DNA of 64,000 nucleotides from Procambarus clarkii (Eukaryota > Arthropoda > Malacostraca > Decapoda > Cambaridae): contig NC_091172.1 in assembly GCF_040958095.1 (NCBI RefSeq), positions 8,275,111-8,339,110 of the forward strand, given 5' to 3'. Positions within the stretch are counted from its first letter, which is position 1. Every line of letters starts with the position of its first letter. The notes under the pieces are model-generated. The model worked only from the letters and a program-made list of their open reading frames with translations, did no database searches and was not told where the DNA came from. Positions 49,543 to 62,765 of this stretch are shown in pieces. Both the position numbers and the translations under genes were made by a program.

Positions 49543-52188
49543 CGTAGCTGAAATTGGCGGTTTTGGGCCCCAGTTTCAGCTACGCTGCCACCTTAAAAAT
49601 TGTAAAGGACCCATCCTGAAGAAGGTTTAGCTATGCTGCCACCTGTTTAAGGGTCAATTTTTTTCAGCGTCCAAAATTTCTGCTTTGGACTTAGATTTAT
49701 CATAGAATAAAAATTCCTCATTGTGATCTTAATAATTTCTTTTTTGAAAAAATACTCTTTGCCATGTTAAGGAATTCTCATGTAGAAAATATACACGCTC
49801 TCCTATGTTTTTTTTAATCATATCAATTCCATTTTCAGACAATATGATCAGTAAGCATATTCCCCATCTAAAATTATAATTCCTAAACCAGACTCCCTCA
49901 TACCCTCACACCAACTTTCTCCACCCATATCTCATCACCACTCTTATCTGTGTCCCTCCCTACGATTTCACATCTTTAATTATCTGCCTTATGATCAATT
50001 TTTGCACTCACTACTTCCCCCTAACCTCTCCTTACCCCCTTCTCAGCTTCGTTCGCAAAAAATTAAAATGTATTCACATCTCTGTCACTTTTTAATTAGT
50101 CTCTTATTACCGTTCTACATGTCATCTGTAGTAAAAATAAAAATCAATTAATTTTAGTTTCTTTGCCTTAATTCAATAATCGACAGTGATTTCAGGACAA
50201 CTCTCGGCTATGGCCCTATTTCCATATTTGCCAAACATAGTTATTAGAAAAACAGGTCAACTCTTAACTGTTCCCTTCACTGAACATCTTTAAGAGTTCC
50301 AATACATGTCCACTGCCTTAGTTTTCTTTTTCAACTTTTTTATTAACAGTACCAGTTCCCAACATTAAATATCTTTATTTCGGACTTAGCAAAAATATAA
50401 TAATTTAATTACCGAGCTCTGGCTCATGTCCTCCATCTTAGTTCGCTCTTCTAACATTGCCATAATGAGGTCAATTTTCACGAAATTTAAAATAGCTATA
50501 TATCTGACGTAGTAAAGGAGATATAGTTAATTTATAATCTCTAGCTCCTATGCCTGCCTTAGTTCACTCCCATAACTGCTATTTACAGATCAGTTTTCTT
50601 AAAAGATTTAATAACATGTAATCTGAGCACAGTATACTAAAGCAAAGGAGATGACAATCTCCAGATCTTTTAGCACCCTCAGTTGTTTCTCAAAACTTTG
50701 TTAACAGATCAATTTCCTGCACATTTAGAACAGAGTTACTATTGACAATGTAAAATTAATCGATGTGCAATAGCTGGTGGTGTCGTTATTGGTGGTACCA
50801 TTACTGATATTACCGTGGATTGTAGTTAAGTGGCTGTCAGTGTCGTGGCACGAGAAGTAGAAATGACAACGTAGCTGAAATTGGCGGTTTTGGGCCCCAT
50901 TTTCAGCTACGCTGCCACCTTAAAACTTGTAGAGGACCCATCCTGAAGAAGGTTTAGCTATGCTGCCACCTGTTTTAGGGTAAATTTTTTTTAGCATCCC
51001 AACTCTTTGCTGTGGACTTAGATTTATCATAGAATAAAAATTCCTCATTGTGATCTTAATTTGTTTTTTGAAAAAAATACTCTTTGCCATGTTAAGGAAT
51101 TCTTATGTAGAAAATATACACGCTCTCCTATATTGTTTTTTAATTATATGAATTCCATTTTCAGACAATATGATCGGTAAGAGTTTGTGAGGATATTCCC
51201 AATCTAAAATTATAATTCTTAAACTCGACTCCCCCATACCCTCGCACCACCTTTCTCCGCCCACATCTTATCACTACTCGTATCTCAGTCCCTCCCTACG
51301 ATTTCATAGCTTTAATTATCTGCTTTATGATCAATTTTTGCACTCACTACATAACCCTAACCTCTCTATACACCCTTCTCAGCTTCGTTAAAAAAAAAAA
51401 AAAAGTATTCACATGTCACTTATTAATTATTCTCTTGTTACCGTTCTACATCTCATCTCTAGTAAAAACTAAAATCAATCAATTTAAGCTTCTTTGCCTC
51501 AATTCAATAATCGACATAATGATTTCAGGAGAATTCTCGGCTGTGGCCCTATTTCCATATTTGCCAAACTTAGTTATTAGAAAAATATCAGGTCAACTTT
51601 TAACTGTTGCATTCATTGAACATCTTTTTGAGTTCCGGCTCATATCCACTGCCTTAGTTTTCTCTTTCAACTTTTTTATTAACAGTACCAGTTCCCAATA
51701 TTATAAATATCTTTATTTCAGACTTAGCCAAATATATAATAATATAATTACCAAGCTCTGTCTCATGTCCTCCATCTTAGTTCGCTCATATAACATTGCC
51801 ACAACAAGGTCCATTTCCACGAAATTTAAAACTGCAATATATCTGACGTACTAAACGAGATAATATTAGTTAATAAGCTCTAGCTCCTGTGCCTGCCTTA
51901 GTTCACTCCTATAACTTTGCAATTTACAGATCAGTTTCCATAAGATTTAAAAACATGTATTGTGTGCACAGTATACTAAAACAAAAAGAGATGACAATCT
52001 CCAGATCTTTTAGTCACCCCTAGTTGTTTCTCATAATTTTGTTAACAGATCAATTTCCAACACATTTAGAACATAGTTATTTCCGACATAGTAAAACTTA
52101 AACGTTGATGATAGTAGCCTAGCTGGTGGTAGCATGTATTGTAGTAAAGTGGCTGATAGCGCTGTGGCTGGTGAAGTAGTAATGACAA
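49543..52188. repeat. Satellite dimer (2,646 bp)
   Basis: Same markers as the preceding unit, with one more A (CTTAAAAGATTT near 50600). The A run after CTTCGTT sets the frame so that an ATG at 51327 opens 175 codons to 51854. Confidence 0.93.
51327..51854 (+). other. Recurrent open frame in satellite A monomer, probably non-coding
   Basis: 175 codons from ATG (51327). The same frame is open for 139 codons in the other A monomers, where it starts only at a TTG. The extension upstream depends on the length of an A run at about 51390. The product would be rich in Ile, Leu, Ser, Tyr and Asn, with no domain that I recognise and no signal for export or catalysis. The B monomers do not keep the frame. 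Because the copies are nearly identical by recent amplification, conservation is not evidence of coding. Equivalent frames end at 38643, 41288, 43925, 46562, 49208, 54500, 57144, 59787 and 62431. Confidence 0.5.
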
Positions 52189-54834
52189 CGTAGCTGAAAT
52201 TGGCGGTTTTGGGCCCCAGTTTCAGCTACGCTGCCACCTTAAAAATTGTAAAGGACCCATCCTGAAGAAGGTTTAGCTATGCTGCCACCTGTTTAAGGGT
52301 CAATTTTTTTCAGCGTCCAAAATTTCTGCTTTGGACTTAGATTTATCATAGAATAAAAATTCCTCATTGTGATCTTAATAATTTCTTTTTTGAAAAAATA
52401 CTCTTTGCCATGTTAAGGAATTCTCATGTAGAAAATATACACGCTCTCCTATGTTTTTTTTAATCATATCAATTCCATTTTCAGACAATATGATCAGTAA
52501 GCATATTCCCCATCTAAAATTATAATTCCTAAACCAGACTCCCTCATACCCTCACACCAACTTTCTCCACCCATATCTCATCACCACTCTTATCTGTGTC
52601 CCTCCCTACGATTTCACATCTTTAATTATCTGCCTTATGATCAATTTTTGCACTCACTACTTCCCCCTAACCTCTCCTTACCCCCTTCTCAGCTTCGTTC
52701 GCAAAAAATTAAAATGTATTCACATCTCTGTCACTTTTTAATTAGTCTCTTATTACCGTTCTACATGTCATCTGTAGTAAAAATAAAAATCAATTAATTT
52801 TAGTTTCTTTGCCTTAATTCAATAATCGACAGTGATTTCAGGACAACTCTCGGCTATGGCCCTATTTCCATATTTGCCAAACATAGTTATTAGAAAAACA
52901 GGTCAACTCTTAACTGTTCCCTTCACTGAACATCTTTAAGAGTTCCAATACATGTCCACTGCCTTAGTTTTCTTTTTCAACTTTTTTATTAACAGTACCA
53001 GTTCCCAACATTAAATATCTTTATTTCGGACTTAGCAAAAATATAATAATTTAATTACCGAGCTCTGGCTCATGTCCTCCATCTTAGTTCGCTCTTCTAA
53101 CATTGCCATAATGAGGTCAATTTTCACGAAATTTAAAATAGCTATATATCTGACGTAGTAAAGGAGATATAGTTAATTTATAATCTCTAGCTCCTATGCC
53201 TGCCTTAGTTCACTCCCATAACTGCTATTTACAGATCAGTTTTCTTAAAAGATTTAATAACATGTAATCTGAGCACAGTATACTAAAGCAAAGGAGATGA
53301 CAATCTCCAGATCTTTTAGCACCCTCAGTTGTTTCTCAAAACTTTGTTAACAGATCAATTTCCTGCACATTTAGAACAGAGTTACTATTGACAATGTAAA
53401 ATTAATCGATGTGCAATAGCTGGTGGTGTCGTTATTGGTGGTACCATTACTGATATTACCGTGGATTGTAGTTAAGTGGCTGTCAGTGTCGTGGCACGAG
53501 AAGTAGAAATGACAACGTAGCTGAAATTGGCGGTTTTGGGCCCCATTTTCAGCTACGCTGCCACCTTAAAACTTGTAGAGGACCCATCCTGAAGAAGGTT
53601 TAGCTATGCTGCCACCTGTTTTAGGGTAAATTTTTTTTAGCATCCCAACTCTTTGCTGTGGACTTAGATTTATCATAGAATAAAAATTCCTCATTGTGAT
53701 CTTAATTTGTTTTTTGAAAAAAATACTCTTTGCCATGTTAAGGAATTCTTATGTAGAAAATATACACGCTCTCCTATATTGTTTTTTAATTATATGAATT
53801 CCATTTTCAGACAATATGATCGGTAAGAGTTTGTGAGGATATTCCCAATCTAAAATTATAATTCTTAAACTCGACTCCCCCATACCCTCGCACCACCTTT
53901 CTCCGCCCACATCTTATCACTACTCGTATCTCAGTCCCTCCCTACGATTTCATAGCTTTAATTATCTGCTTTATGATCAATTTTTGCACTCACTACATAA
54001 CCCTAACCTCTCTATACACCCTTCTCAGCTTCGTTAAAAAAAAAAAAAAAGTATTCACATGTCACTTATTAATTATTCTCTTGTTACCGTTCTACATCTC
54101 ATCTCTAGTAAAAACTAAAATCAATCAATTTAAGCTTCTTTGCCTCAATTCAATAATCGACATAATGATTTCAGGAGAATTCTCGGCTGTGGCCCTATTT
54201 CCATATTTGCCAAACTTAGTTATTAGAAAAATATCAGGTCAACTTTTAACTGTTGCATTCATTGAACATCTTTTTGAGTTCCGGCTCATATCCACTGCCT
54301 TAGTTTTCTCTTTCAACTTTTTTATTAACAGTACCAGTTCCCAATATTATAAATATCTTTATTTCAGACTTAGCCAAATATATAATAATATAATTACCAA
54401 GCTCTGTCTCATGTCCTCCATCTTAGTTCGCTCATATAACATTGCCACAACAAGGTCCATTTCCACGAAATTTAAAACTGCAATATATCTGACGTACTAA
54501 ACGAGATAATATTAGTTAATAAGCTCTAGCTCCTGTGCCTGCCTTAGTTCACTCCTATAACTTTGCAATTTACAGATCAGTTTCCATAAGATTTAAAAAC
54601 ATGTATTGTGTGCACAGTATACTAAAACAAAAAGAGATGACAATCTCCAGATCTTTTAGTCACCCCTAGTTGTTTCTCATAATTTTGTTAACAGATCAAT
54701 TTCCAACACATTTAGAACATAGTTATTTCCGACATAGTAAAACTTAAACGTTGATGATAGTAGCCTAGCTGGTGGTAGCATGTATTGTAGTAAAGTGGCT
54801 GATAGCGCTGTGGCTGGTGAAGTAGTAATGACAA
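52189..54834. repeat. Satellite dimer (2,646 bp)
   Basis: Shares all markers with the 49543-52188 unit, including CTTAAAAGATTT near 53245. It also has the 175-codon frame (53973-54500). Confidence 0.93.
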
Positions 54835-57478
54835 CGTAGCTGAAATTGGCGGTTTTGGGCCCCAGTTTCAGCTACGCTGCCACCTTAAAAATTGTAAAGG
54901 ACCCATCCTGAAGAAGGTTTAGCTATGCTGCCACCTGTTTAAGGGTCAATTTTTTTCAGCGTCCAAAATTTCTGCTTTGGACTTAGATTTATCATAGAAT
55001 AAAAATTCCTCATTGTGATCTTAATAATTTCTTTTTTGAAAAAATACTCTTTGCCATATTAAGGAATTCTTATGTAGAAAATATACACGCTCTCCTATGT
55101 TTTTTTTAATCATATCAATTCCATTTTCAGACAATATGATCAGTAAGCATATTCCCCATCTAAAATTATAATTCCTAAACCAGACTCCTTCATACCCTCA
55201 CACCAACTTTCTCCACCCATATCTCATCACCACTGTTATCTGTGTCCCTCCCTACGATTTCACATCTTTAATTATCTGCCTTATGATCAATTTTTGCACT
55301 CACTACTTCCCCCTAACCTCTCCTTACCCCCTTCTCAGCTTCGTTCGCAAAAAATTAAAATGTATTCACATCTCTGTCACTTTTTAATTAGTCTCTTATT
55401 ACCGTTCTACATGTCATCTGTAGTAAAAATAAAAATAAATTAATTTTAGTTTCTTTGCCTTAATTCAATAATCGACAGTGATTTCAGGACAACTCTCGGC
55501 TGTGGCCCTATTTCCATATTTGCCAAACATAGTTATTAGAAAAACAGGTCAACTCTTAACTGTTCCCTTCACTGAACATCTTTAAGAGTTCCAATACATG
55601 TCCACTGCCTTAGTTTTCTTTTTCAACTTTTTTATTAACAGTACCAGTTCCCAACATTAAATATCTTTATTTCGGACTTAGCAAAAATATAATAATTTAA
55701 TTACCGAGCTCTGGCTCATGTCCTCCATCTTAGTTCGCTCTTCTAACATTGCCATAATGAGGTCAATTTTCACGAAATTTAAAATCGCTATATATCTGAC
55801 GTAGTAAAGGAGATATAGTTAATTTATAATCTCTAGCTCCTATGCCTGCCTTAGTTCACTCCCATAACTGCTATTTACAGATTAGTTTTCTTAAGATTTA
55901 ATAACATGTAATCTGAGCACAGTATACTAAAACAAAGGAGATGACAATCTCCAGATCTTTTAGCACCCTCAGTTGTTTCTCAAAACTTTGTTAACAGATC
56001 AATTTCCTGCACATTTAGAACAGAGTTACTATTGACAATGTAAAATTAATCGATGTGCAATAGCTGGTGGTGTCGTTATTGGTGGTACCATTACTGATAT
56101 TACCGTGGATTGTAGTTAAGTGGCTGTCAGTGTCGTGGCACGAGAAGTAGAAATGACAACGTAGCTGAAATTGGCGGTTTTGGGCCCCATTTTCAGCTAC
56201 GCTGCCACCTTAAAACTTGTAGAGGACCCATCCTGAAGAAGGTTTAGCTATGCTGCCACCTGTTTTAGGGTAAATTTTTTTTAGCATCCCAACTCTTTGC
56301 TGTGGACTTAGATTTATCATAGAATAAAAATTCCTCATTGTGATCCTAATTTGTTTTTTAAAAAAAATACTCTTTGCCATGTTAAGGAATTCTTAAGTAG
56401 AAAACATACACGCTGTCCTATATTGTTTTTTAATTATATGAATTCCATTTTCAGACAATATGATCGGTAAGAGTTTGTGAGGATATTCCCAATCTAAAAT
56501 TATAATTCTTAAACTCGACTCCCCCATACCCTCGCACCACCTTTCTCCGCCCACATCTTATCACTACTCGTATCTCAGTCCCTCCCTACGATTTCATAGC
56601 TTTAATTATCTGCTTTATGATCAATTTTTGCACTCACTACATAACCCTAACCTCTCTATACACCCTTCTCAGCTTCGTTAAAAAAAAAAAAAAAGTATTC
56701 ACATGTCACTTATTAATTATTCTCTTGTTACCGTTCTACATCTCATCTCTAGTAAAAACTAAAATCAATCAATTTAAGCTTCTTTGCCTCAATTCAATAA
56801 TCGACATAATGATTTCAGGAGAATTCTCGGCTGTGGCCCTATTTCCATATTTGCCAAACTTAGTTATTAGAAAAATATCAGGTCAACTTTTAACTGTTGC
56901 ATTCATTGAACATCTTTTTGAGTTCCGGCTCATATCCACTGCCTTAGTTTTCTCTTTCAACTTTTTTATTAACAGTACCAGTTCCCAATATTATAAATAT
57001 CTTTATTTCAGACTTAGCCAAATATATAATAATATAATTACCAAGCTCTGTCTCATGTCCTCCATCTTAGTTCGCTCATATAACATTGCCACAACAAGGT
57101 CCATTTCCACGAAATTTAAAACTGCAATATATCTGACGTACTAAACGAGATAATATTAGTTAATAAGCTCTAGCTCCTGTGCCTGCCTTAGTTCACTCCT
57201 ATAACTTTGCAATTTACAGATCAGTTTCCATAAGATTTAAAAACATGTATTGTGTGCACAGTATACTAAAACAAAAAGAGATGACAATCTCCAGATCTTT
57301 TAGTCACCCCTAGTTGTTTCTCATAATTTTGTTAACAGATCAATTTCCAACACATTTAGAACATAGTTATTTCCGACATAGTAAAACTTAAACGTTGATG
57401 ATAGTAGCCTAGCTGGTGGTAGCATGTATTGTAGTAAAGTGGCTGATAGCGCTGTGGCTGGTGAAGTAGTAATGACAA
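54835..57478. repeat. Satellite dimer (2,644 bp)
   Basis: New marker set: GCCATATTAAGG, ACTCCTTCATACC, AAATAAATTAATT, AAAATCGCTATAT. Near 56345-56415 it has GATCCTAATTTG, TTTTTTAAAAAAAAT, CTTAAGTAG and GCTGTCC. The 175-codon frame is 56617-57144. Confidence 0.93.
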
Positions 57479-60121
57479 CGTAGCTGAAATTGGCGGTTTT
57501 GGGCCCCAGTTTCAGCTACGCTGCCACCTTAAAAATTGTAAAGGACCCATCCTGAAGAAGGTTTAGCTATGCTGCCACCTGTTTAAGGGTCAATTTTTTT
57601 CAGCGTCCAAAATTTCTGCTTTGGACTTAGATTTATCATAGAATAAAAATTCCTCATTGTGATCTTAATAATTTCTTTTTTGAAAAAATACTCTTTGCCA
57701 TATTAAGGAATTCTTATGTAGAAAATATACACGCTCTCCTATGTTTTTTTTAATCATATCAATTCCATTTTCAGACAATATGATCAGTAAGCATATTCCC
57801 CATCTAAAATTATAATTCCTAAACCAGACTCCTTCATACCCTCACACCAACTTTCTCCACCCATATCTCATCACCACTGTTATCTGTGTCCCTCCCTACG
57901 ATTTCACATCTTTAATTATCTGCCTTATGATCAATTTTTGCACTCACTACTTCCCCCTAACCTCTCCTTACCCCCTTCTCAGCTTCGTTCGCAAAAAATT
58001 AAAATGTATTCACATCTCTGTCACTTTTTAATTAGTCTCTTATTACCGTTCTACATGTCATCTGTAGTAAAAATAAAAATAAATTAATTTTAGTTTCTTT
58101 GCCTTAATTCAATAATCGACAGTGATTTCAGGACAACTCTCGGCTGTGGCCCTATTTCCATATTTGCCAAACATAGTTATTAGAAAAACAGGTCAACTCT
58201 TAACTGTTCCCTTCACTGAACATCTTTAAGAGTTCCAATACATGTCCACTGCCTTAGTTTTCTTTTTCAACTTTTTTATTAACAGTACCAGTTCCCAACA
58301 TTAAATATCTTTATTTCGGACTTAGCAAAAATATAATAATTTAATTACCGAGCTCTGGCTCATGTCCTCCATCTTAGTTCGCTCTTCTAACATTGCCATA
58401 ATGAGGTCAATTTTCACGAAATTTAAAATCGCTATATATCTGACGTAGTAAAGGAGATATAGTTAATTTATAATCTCTAGCTCCTATGCCTGCCTTAGTT
58501 CACTCCCATAACTGCTATTTACAGATTAGTTTTCTTAAGATTTAATAACATGTAATCTGAGCACAGTATACTAAAACAAAGGAGATGACAATCTCCAGAT
58601 CTTTTAGCACCCTCAGTTGTTTCTCAAAACTTTGTTAACAGATCAATTTCCTGCACATTTAGAACAGAGTTACTATTGACAATGTAAAATTAATCGATGT
58701 GCAATAGCTGGTGGTGTCGTTATTGGTGGTACCATTACTGATATTACCGTGGATTGTAGTTAAGTGGCTGTCAGTGTCGTGGCACGGGAAGTAGAAATGA
58801 CAACGTAGCTGAAATTGGCGGTTTTGGGCCCCATTTTCAGCTACGCTGCCACCTTAAAACTTGTAGAGGACCCATCCTGAAGAAGGTTTAGCTATGCTGC
58901 CACCTGTTTTAGGGTAAATTTTTTTTAGCATCCCAACTCTTTGCTGTGGACTTAGATTTATCATAGAATAAAAATTCCTCATTGTGATCTTAATTTGTTT
59001 TTTGAAAAAAATACTCTTTGCCATGTTAAGGAATTCTTATGTAGAAAATATACACGCTCTCCTATATTGTTTTTTAATTATATGAATTCCATTTTCAGAC
59101 AATATGATCGGTAAGAGTTTGTGAGGATATTCCCAATCTAAAATTATAATTCTTAAACTCGACTCCCCCATACCCTCGCACCACCTTTCTCCGCCCACAT
59201 CTTATCACTACTCGTATCTCAGTCCCTCCCTACGATTTCATAGCTTTAATTATCTGCTTTATGATCAATTTTTGCACTCACTACATAACCCTAACCTCTC
59301 TATACACCCTTCTCAGCTTCGTTAAAAAAAAAAAAAAGTATTCACATGTCACTTATTAATTATTCTCTTGTTACCGTTCTACATCTCATCTCTAGTAAAA
59401 ACTAAAATCAATCAATTTAAGCTTCTTTGCCTCAATTCAATAATCGACATAATGATTTCAGGAGAATTCTCGGCTGTGGCCCTATTTCCATATTTGCCAA
59501 ACTTAGTTATTAGAAAAATATCAGGTCAACTTTTAACTGTTGCATTCATTGAACATCTTTTTGAGTTCCGGCTCATATCCACTGCCTTAGTTTTCTCTTT
59601 CAACTTTTTTATTAACAGTACCAGTTCCCAATATTATAAATATCTTTATTTCAGACTTAGCCAAATATATAATAATATAATTACCAAGCTCTGTCTCATG
59701 TCCTCCATCTTAGTTCGCTCATATAACATTGCCACAACAAGGTCCATTTCCACGAAATTTAAAACTGCAATATATCTGACGTACTAAACGAGATAATATT
59801 AGTTAATAAGCTCTAGCTCCTGTGCCTGCCTTAGTTCACTCCTATAACTTTGCAATTTACAGATCAGTTTCCATAAGATTTAAAAACATGTATTGTGTGC
59901 ACAGTATACTAAAACAAGAAGAGATGACAATCTCCAGATCTTTTAGTCACCCCTAGTTGTTTCTCATAATTTTGTTAACAGATCAATTTCCAACACATTT
60001 AGAACATAGTTATTTCCGACATAGTAAAACTTAAACGTTGATGATAGTAGCCTAGCTGGTGGTAGCATGTATTGTAGTAAAGTGGCTGATAGCGCTGTGG
60101 CTGGTGAAGTAGTAATGACAA
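57479..60121. repeat. Satellite dimer (2,643 bp)
   Basis: Has the B markers of the previous unit (ACTCCTTCATACC, AAATAAATTAATT) but not its CTTAAGTAG/GCTGTCC block. Private change GCACGGGAAG near 58784. Frame in A: 59368-59787. Confidence 0.93.
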
Positions 60122-62765
60122 CGTAGCTGAAATTGGCGGTTTTGGGCCCCAGTTTCAGCTACGCTGCCACCTTAAAAATTGTAAAGGACCCATCCTGAAG
60201 AAGGTTTAGCTATGCTGCCACCTGTTTAAGGGTCAATTTTTTTCAGCGTCCAAAATTTCTGCTTTGGACTTAGATTTATCATAGAATAAAAATTCCTCAT
60301 TGTGATCTTAATAATTTCTTTTTTGAAAAAATACTCTTTGCCATATTAAGGAATTCTTATGTAGAAAATATACACGCTCTCCTATGTTTTTTTTAATCAT
60401 ATCAATTCCATTTTCAGACAATATGATCAGTAAGCATATTCCCCATCTAAAATTATAATTCCTAAACCAGACTCCTTCATACCCTCACACCAACTTTCTC
60501 CACCCATATCTCATCACCACTGTTATCTGTGTCCCTCCCTACGATTTCACATCTTTAATTATCTGCCTTATGATCAATTTTTGCACTCACTACTTCCCCC
60601 TAACCTCTCCTTACCCCCTTCTCAGCTTCGTTCGCAAAAAATTAAAATGTATTCACATCTCTGTCACTTTTTAATTAGTCTCTTATTACCGTTCTACATG
60701 TCATCTGTAGTAAAAATAAAAATAAATTAATTTTAGTTTCTTTGCCTTAATTCAATAATCGACAGTGATTTCAGGACAACTCTCGGCTGTGGCCCTATTT
60801 CCATATTTGCCAAACATAGTTATTAGAAAAACAGGTCAACTCTTAACTGTTCCCTTCACTGAACATCTTTAAGAGTTCCAATACATGTCCACTGCCTTAG
60901 TTTTCTTTTTCAACTTTTTTATTAACAGTACCAGTTCCCAACATTAAATATCTTTATTTCGGACTTAGCAAAAATATAATAATTTAATTACCGAGCTCTG
61001 GCTCATGTCCTCCATCTTAGTTCGCTCTTCTAACATTGCCATAATGAGGTCAATTTTCACGAAATTTAAAATCGCTATATATCTGACGTAGTAAAGGAGA
61101 TATAGTTAATTTATAATCTCTAGCTCCTATGCCTGCCTTAGTTCACTCCCATAACTGCTATTTACAGATTAGTTTTCTTAAGATTTAATAACATGTAATC
61201 TGAGCACAGTATACTAAAACAAAGGAGATGACAATCTCCAGATCTTTTAGCACCCTCAGTTGTTTCTCAAAACTTTGTTAACAGATCAATTTCCTGCACA
61301 TTTAGAACAGAGTTACTATTGACAATGTAAAATTAATCGATGTGCAATAGCTGGTGGTGTCGTTATTGGTGGTACCATTACTGATATTACCGTGGATTGT
61401 AGTTAAGTGGCTGTCAGTGTCGTGGCACGAGAAGTAGAAATGACAACGTAGCTGAAATTGGCGGTTTTGGGCCCCATTTTCAGCTACGCTGCCACCTTAA
61501 AACTTGTAGAGGACCCATCCTGAAGAAGGTTTAGCTATGCTGCCACCTGTTTTAGGGTAAATTTTTTTTAGCATCCCAACTCTTTGCTGTGGCCTTAGAT
61601 TTATCATAGAATAAAAATTCCTCATTGTGATCCTAATTTGTTTTTTAAAAAAAATACTCTTTGCCATGTTAAGGAATTCTTAAGTAGAAAATATACACGC
61701 TGTCCTATATTGTTTTTTAATTATATGAATTCCATTTTCAGACAATATGATCGGTAAGAGTTTGTGAGGATATTCCCAATCTAAAATTATAATTCTTAAA
61801 CTCGACTCCCCCATACCCTCGCACCACCTTTCTCCGCCCACATCTTATCACTACTCGTATCTCAGTCCCTCCCTACGATTTCATAGCTTTAATTATCTGC
61901 TTTATGATCAATTTTTGCACTCACTACATAACCCTAACCTCTCTATACACCCTTCTCAGCTTCGTTCAAAAAAAAAAAAAAGTATTCACATGTCACTTAT
62001 TAATTATTCTCTTGTTACCGTTCTACATCTCATCTCTAGTAAAAACTAAAATCAATCAATTTAAGCTTCTTTGCCTCAATTCAATAATCGACATAATGAT
62101 TTCAGGAGAATTCTCGGCTGTGGCCCTATTTCCATATTTGCCAAACTTAGTTATTAGAAAAACATCAGGTCAACTTTTAACTGTTGCATTCATTGAACAT
62201 CTTTTTGAGTTCCGGCTCATACCCACTGCCTTAGTTTTCTCTTTCAACTTTTTTATTAACAGTACCAGTTCCCAATATTATAAATATCTTTATTTCAGAC
62301 TTAGCCAAATATATAATAATATAATTACCAAGCTCTGGCTCATGTCCTCCATCTTAGTTCGCTCATATAACATTGCCACAACAAGGTCCATTTCCACGAA
62401 ATTTAAAACCGCAATATATCTGACGTACTAAACGAGATAATATTAGTTAATAAGCTCTAGCTCCTGTGCCTGCCTTAGTTCACTCCTATAACTTTGCAAT
62501 TTACAGATCAGTTTCCATAAGATTTAAAAACATGTATTGTGTGCACAGTATACTAAAACAAGAAGAGATGACAATCTCCATATCTTTTAGTCACCCCTAG
62601 TTGTTTCTCATAATTTTGTTAACAGATCAATTTCCAACACATTTAGAACATAGTTATTTCCGACATAGTAAAACTTAAACGTTGATGATAGTAGCCTAGC
62701 TGGTGGTAGCATGTATTGTAGTAAAGTGGCTGATAGCGCTGTGGCTGGTGAAGTAGTAATGACAA
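60122..62765. repeat. Satellite dimer (2,644 bp)
   Basis: Shares both marker sets with the 54835-57478 unit, including CTTAAGTAG/GCTGTCC near 61679. Its A monomer returns to AAAACATCA (Lys-Thr-Ser) and a C in the A run, as in the leftmost dimers. The 175-codon frame is 61904-62431 with three private changes (Gln, Pro, Trp). Confidence 0.93.
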
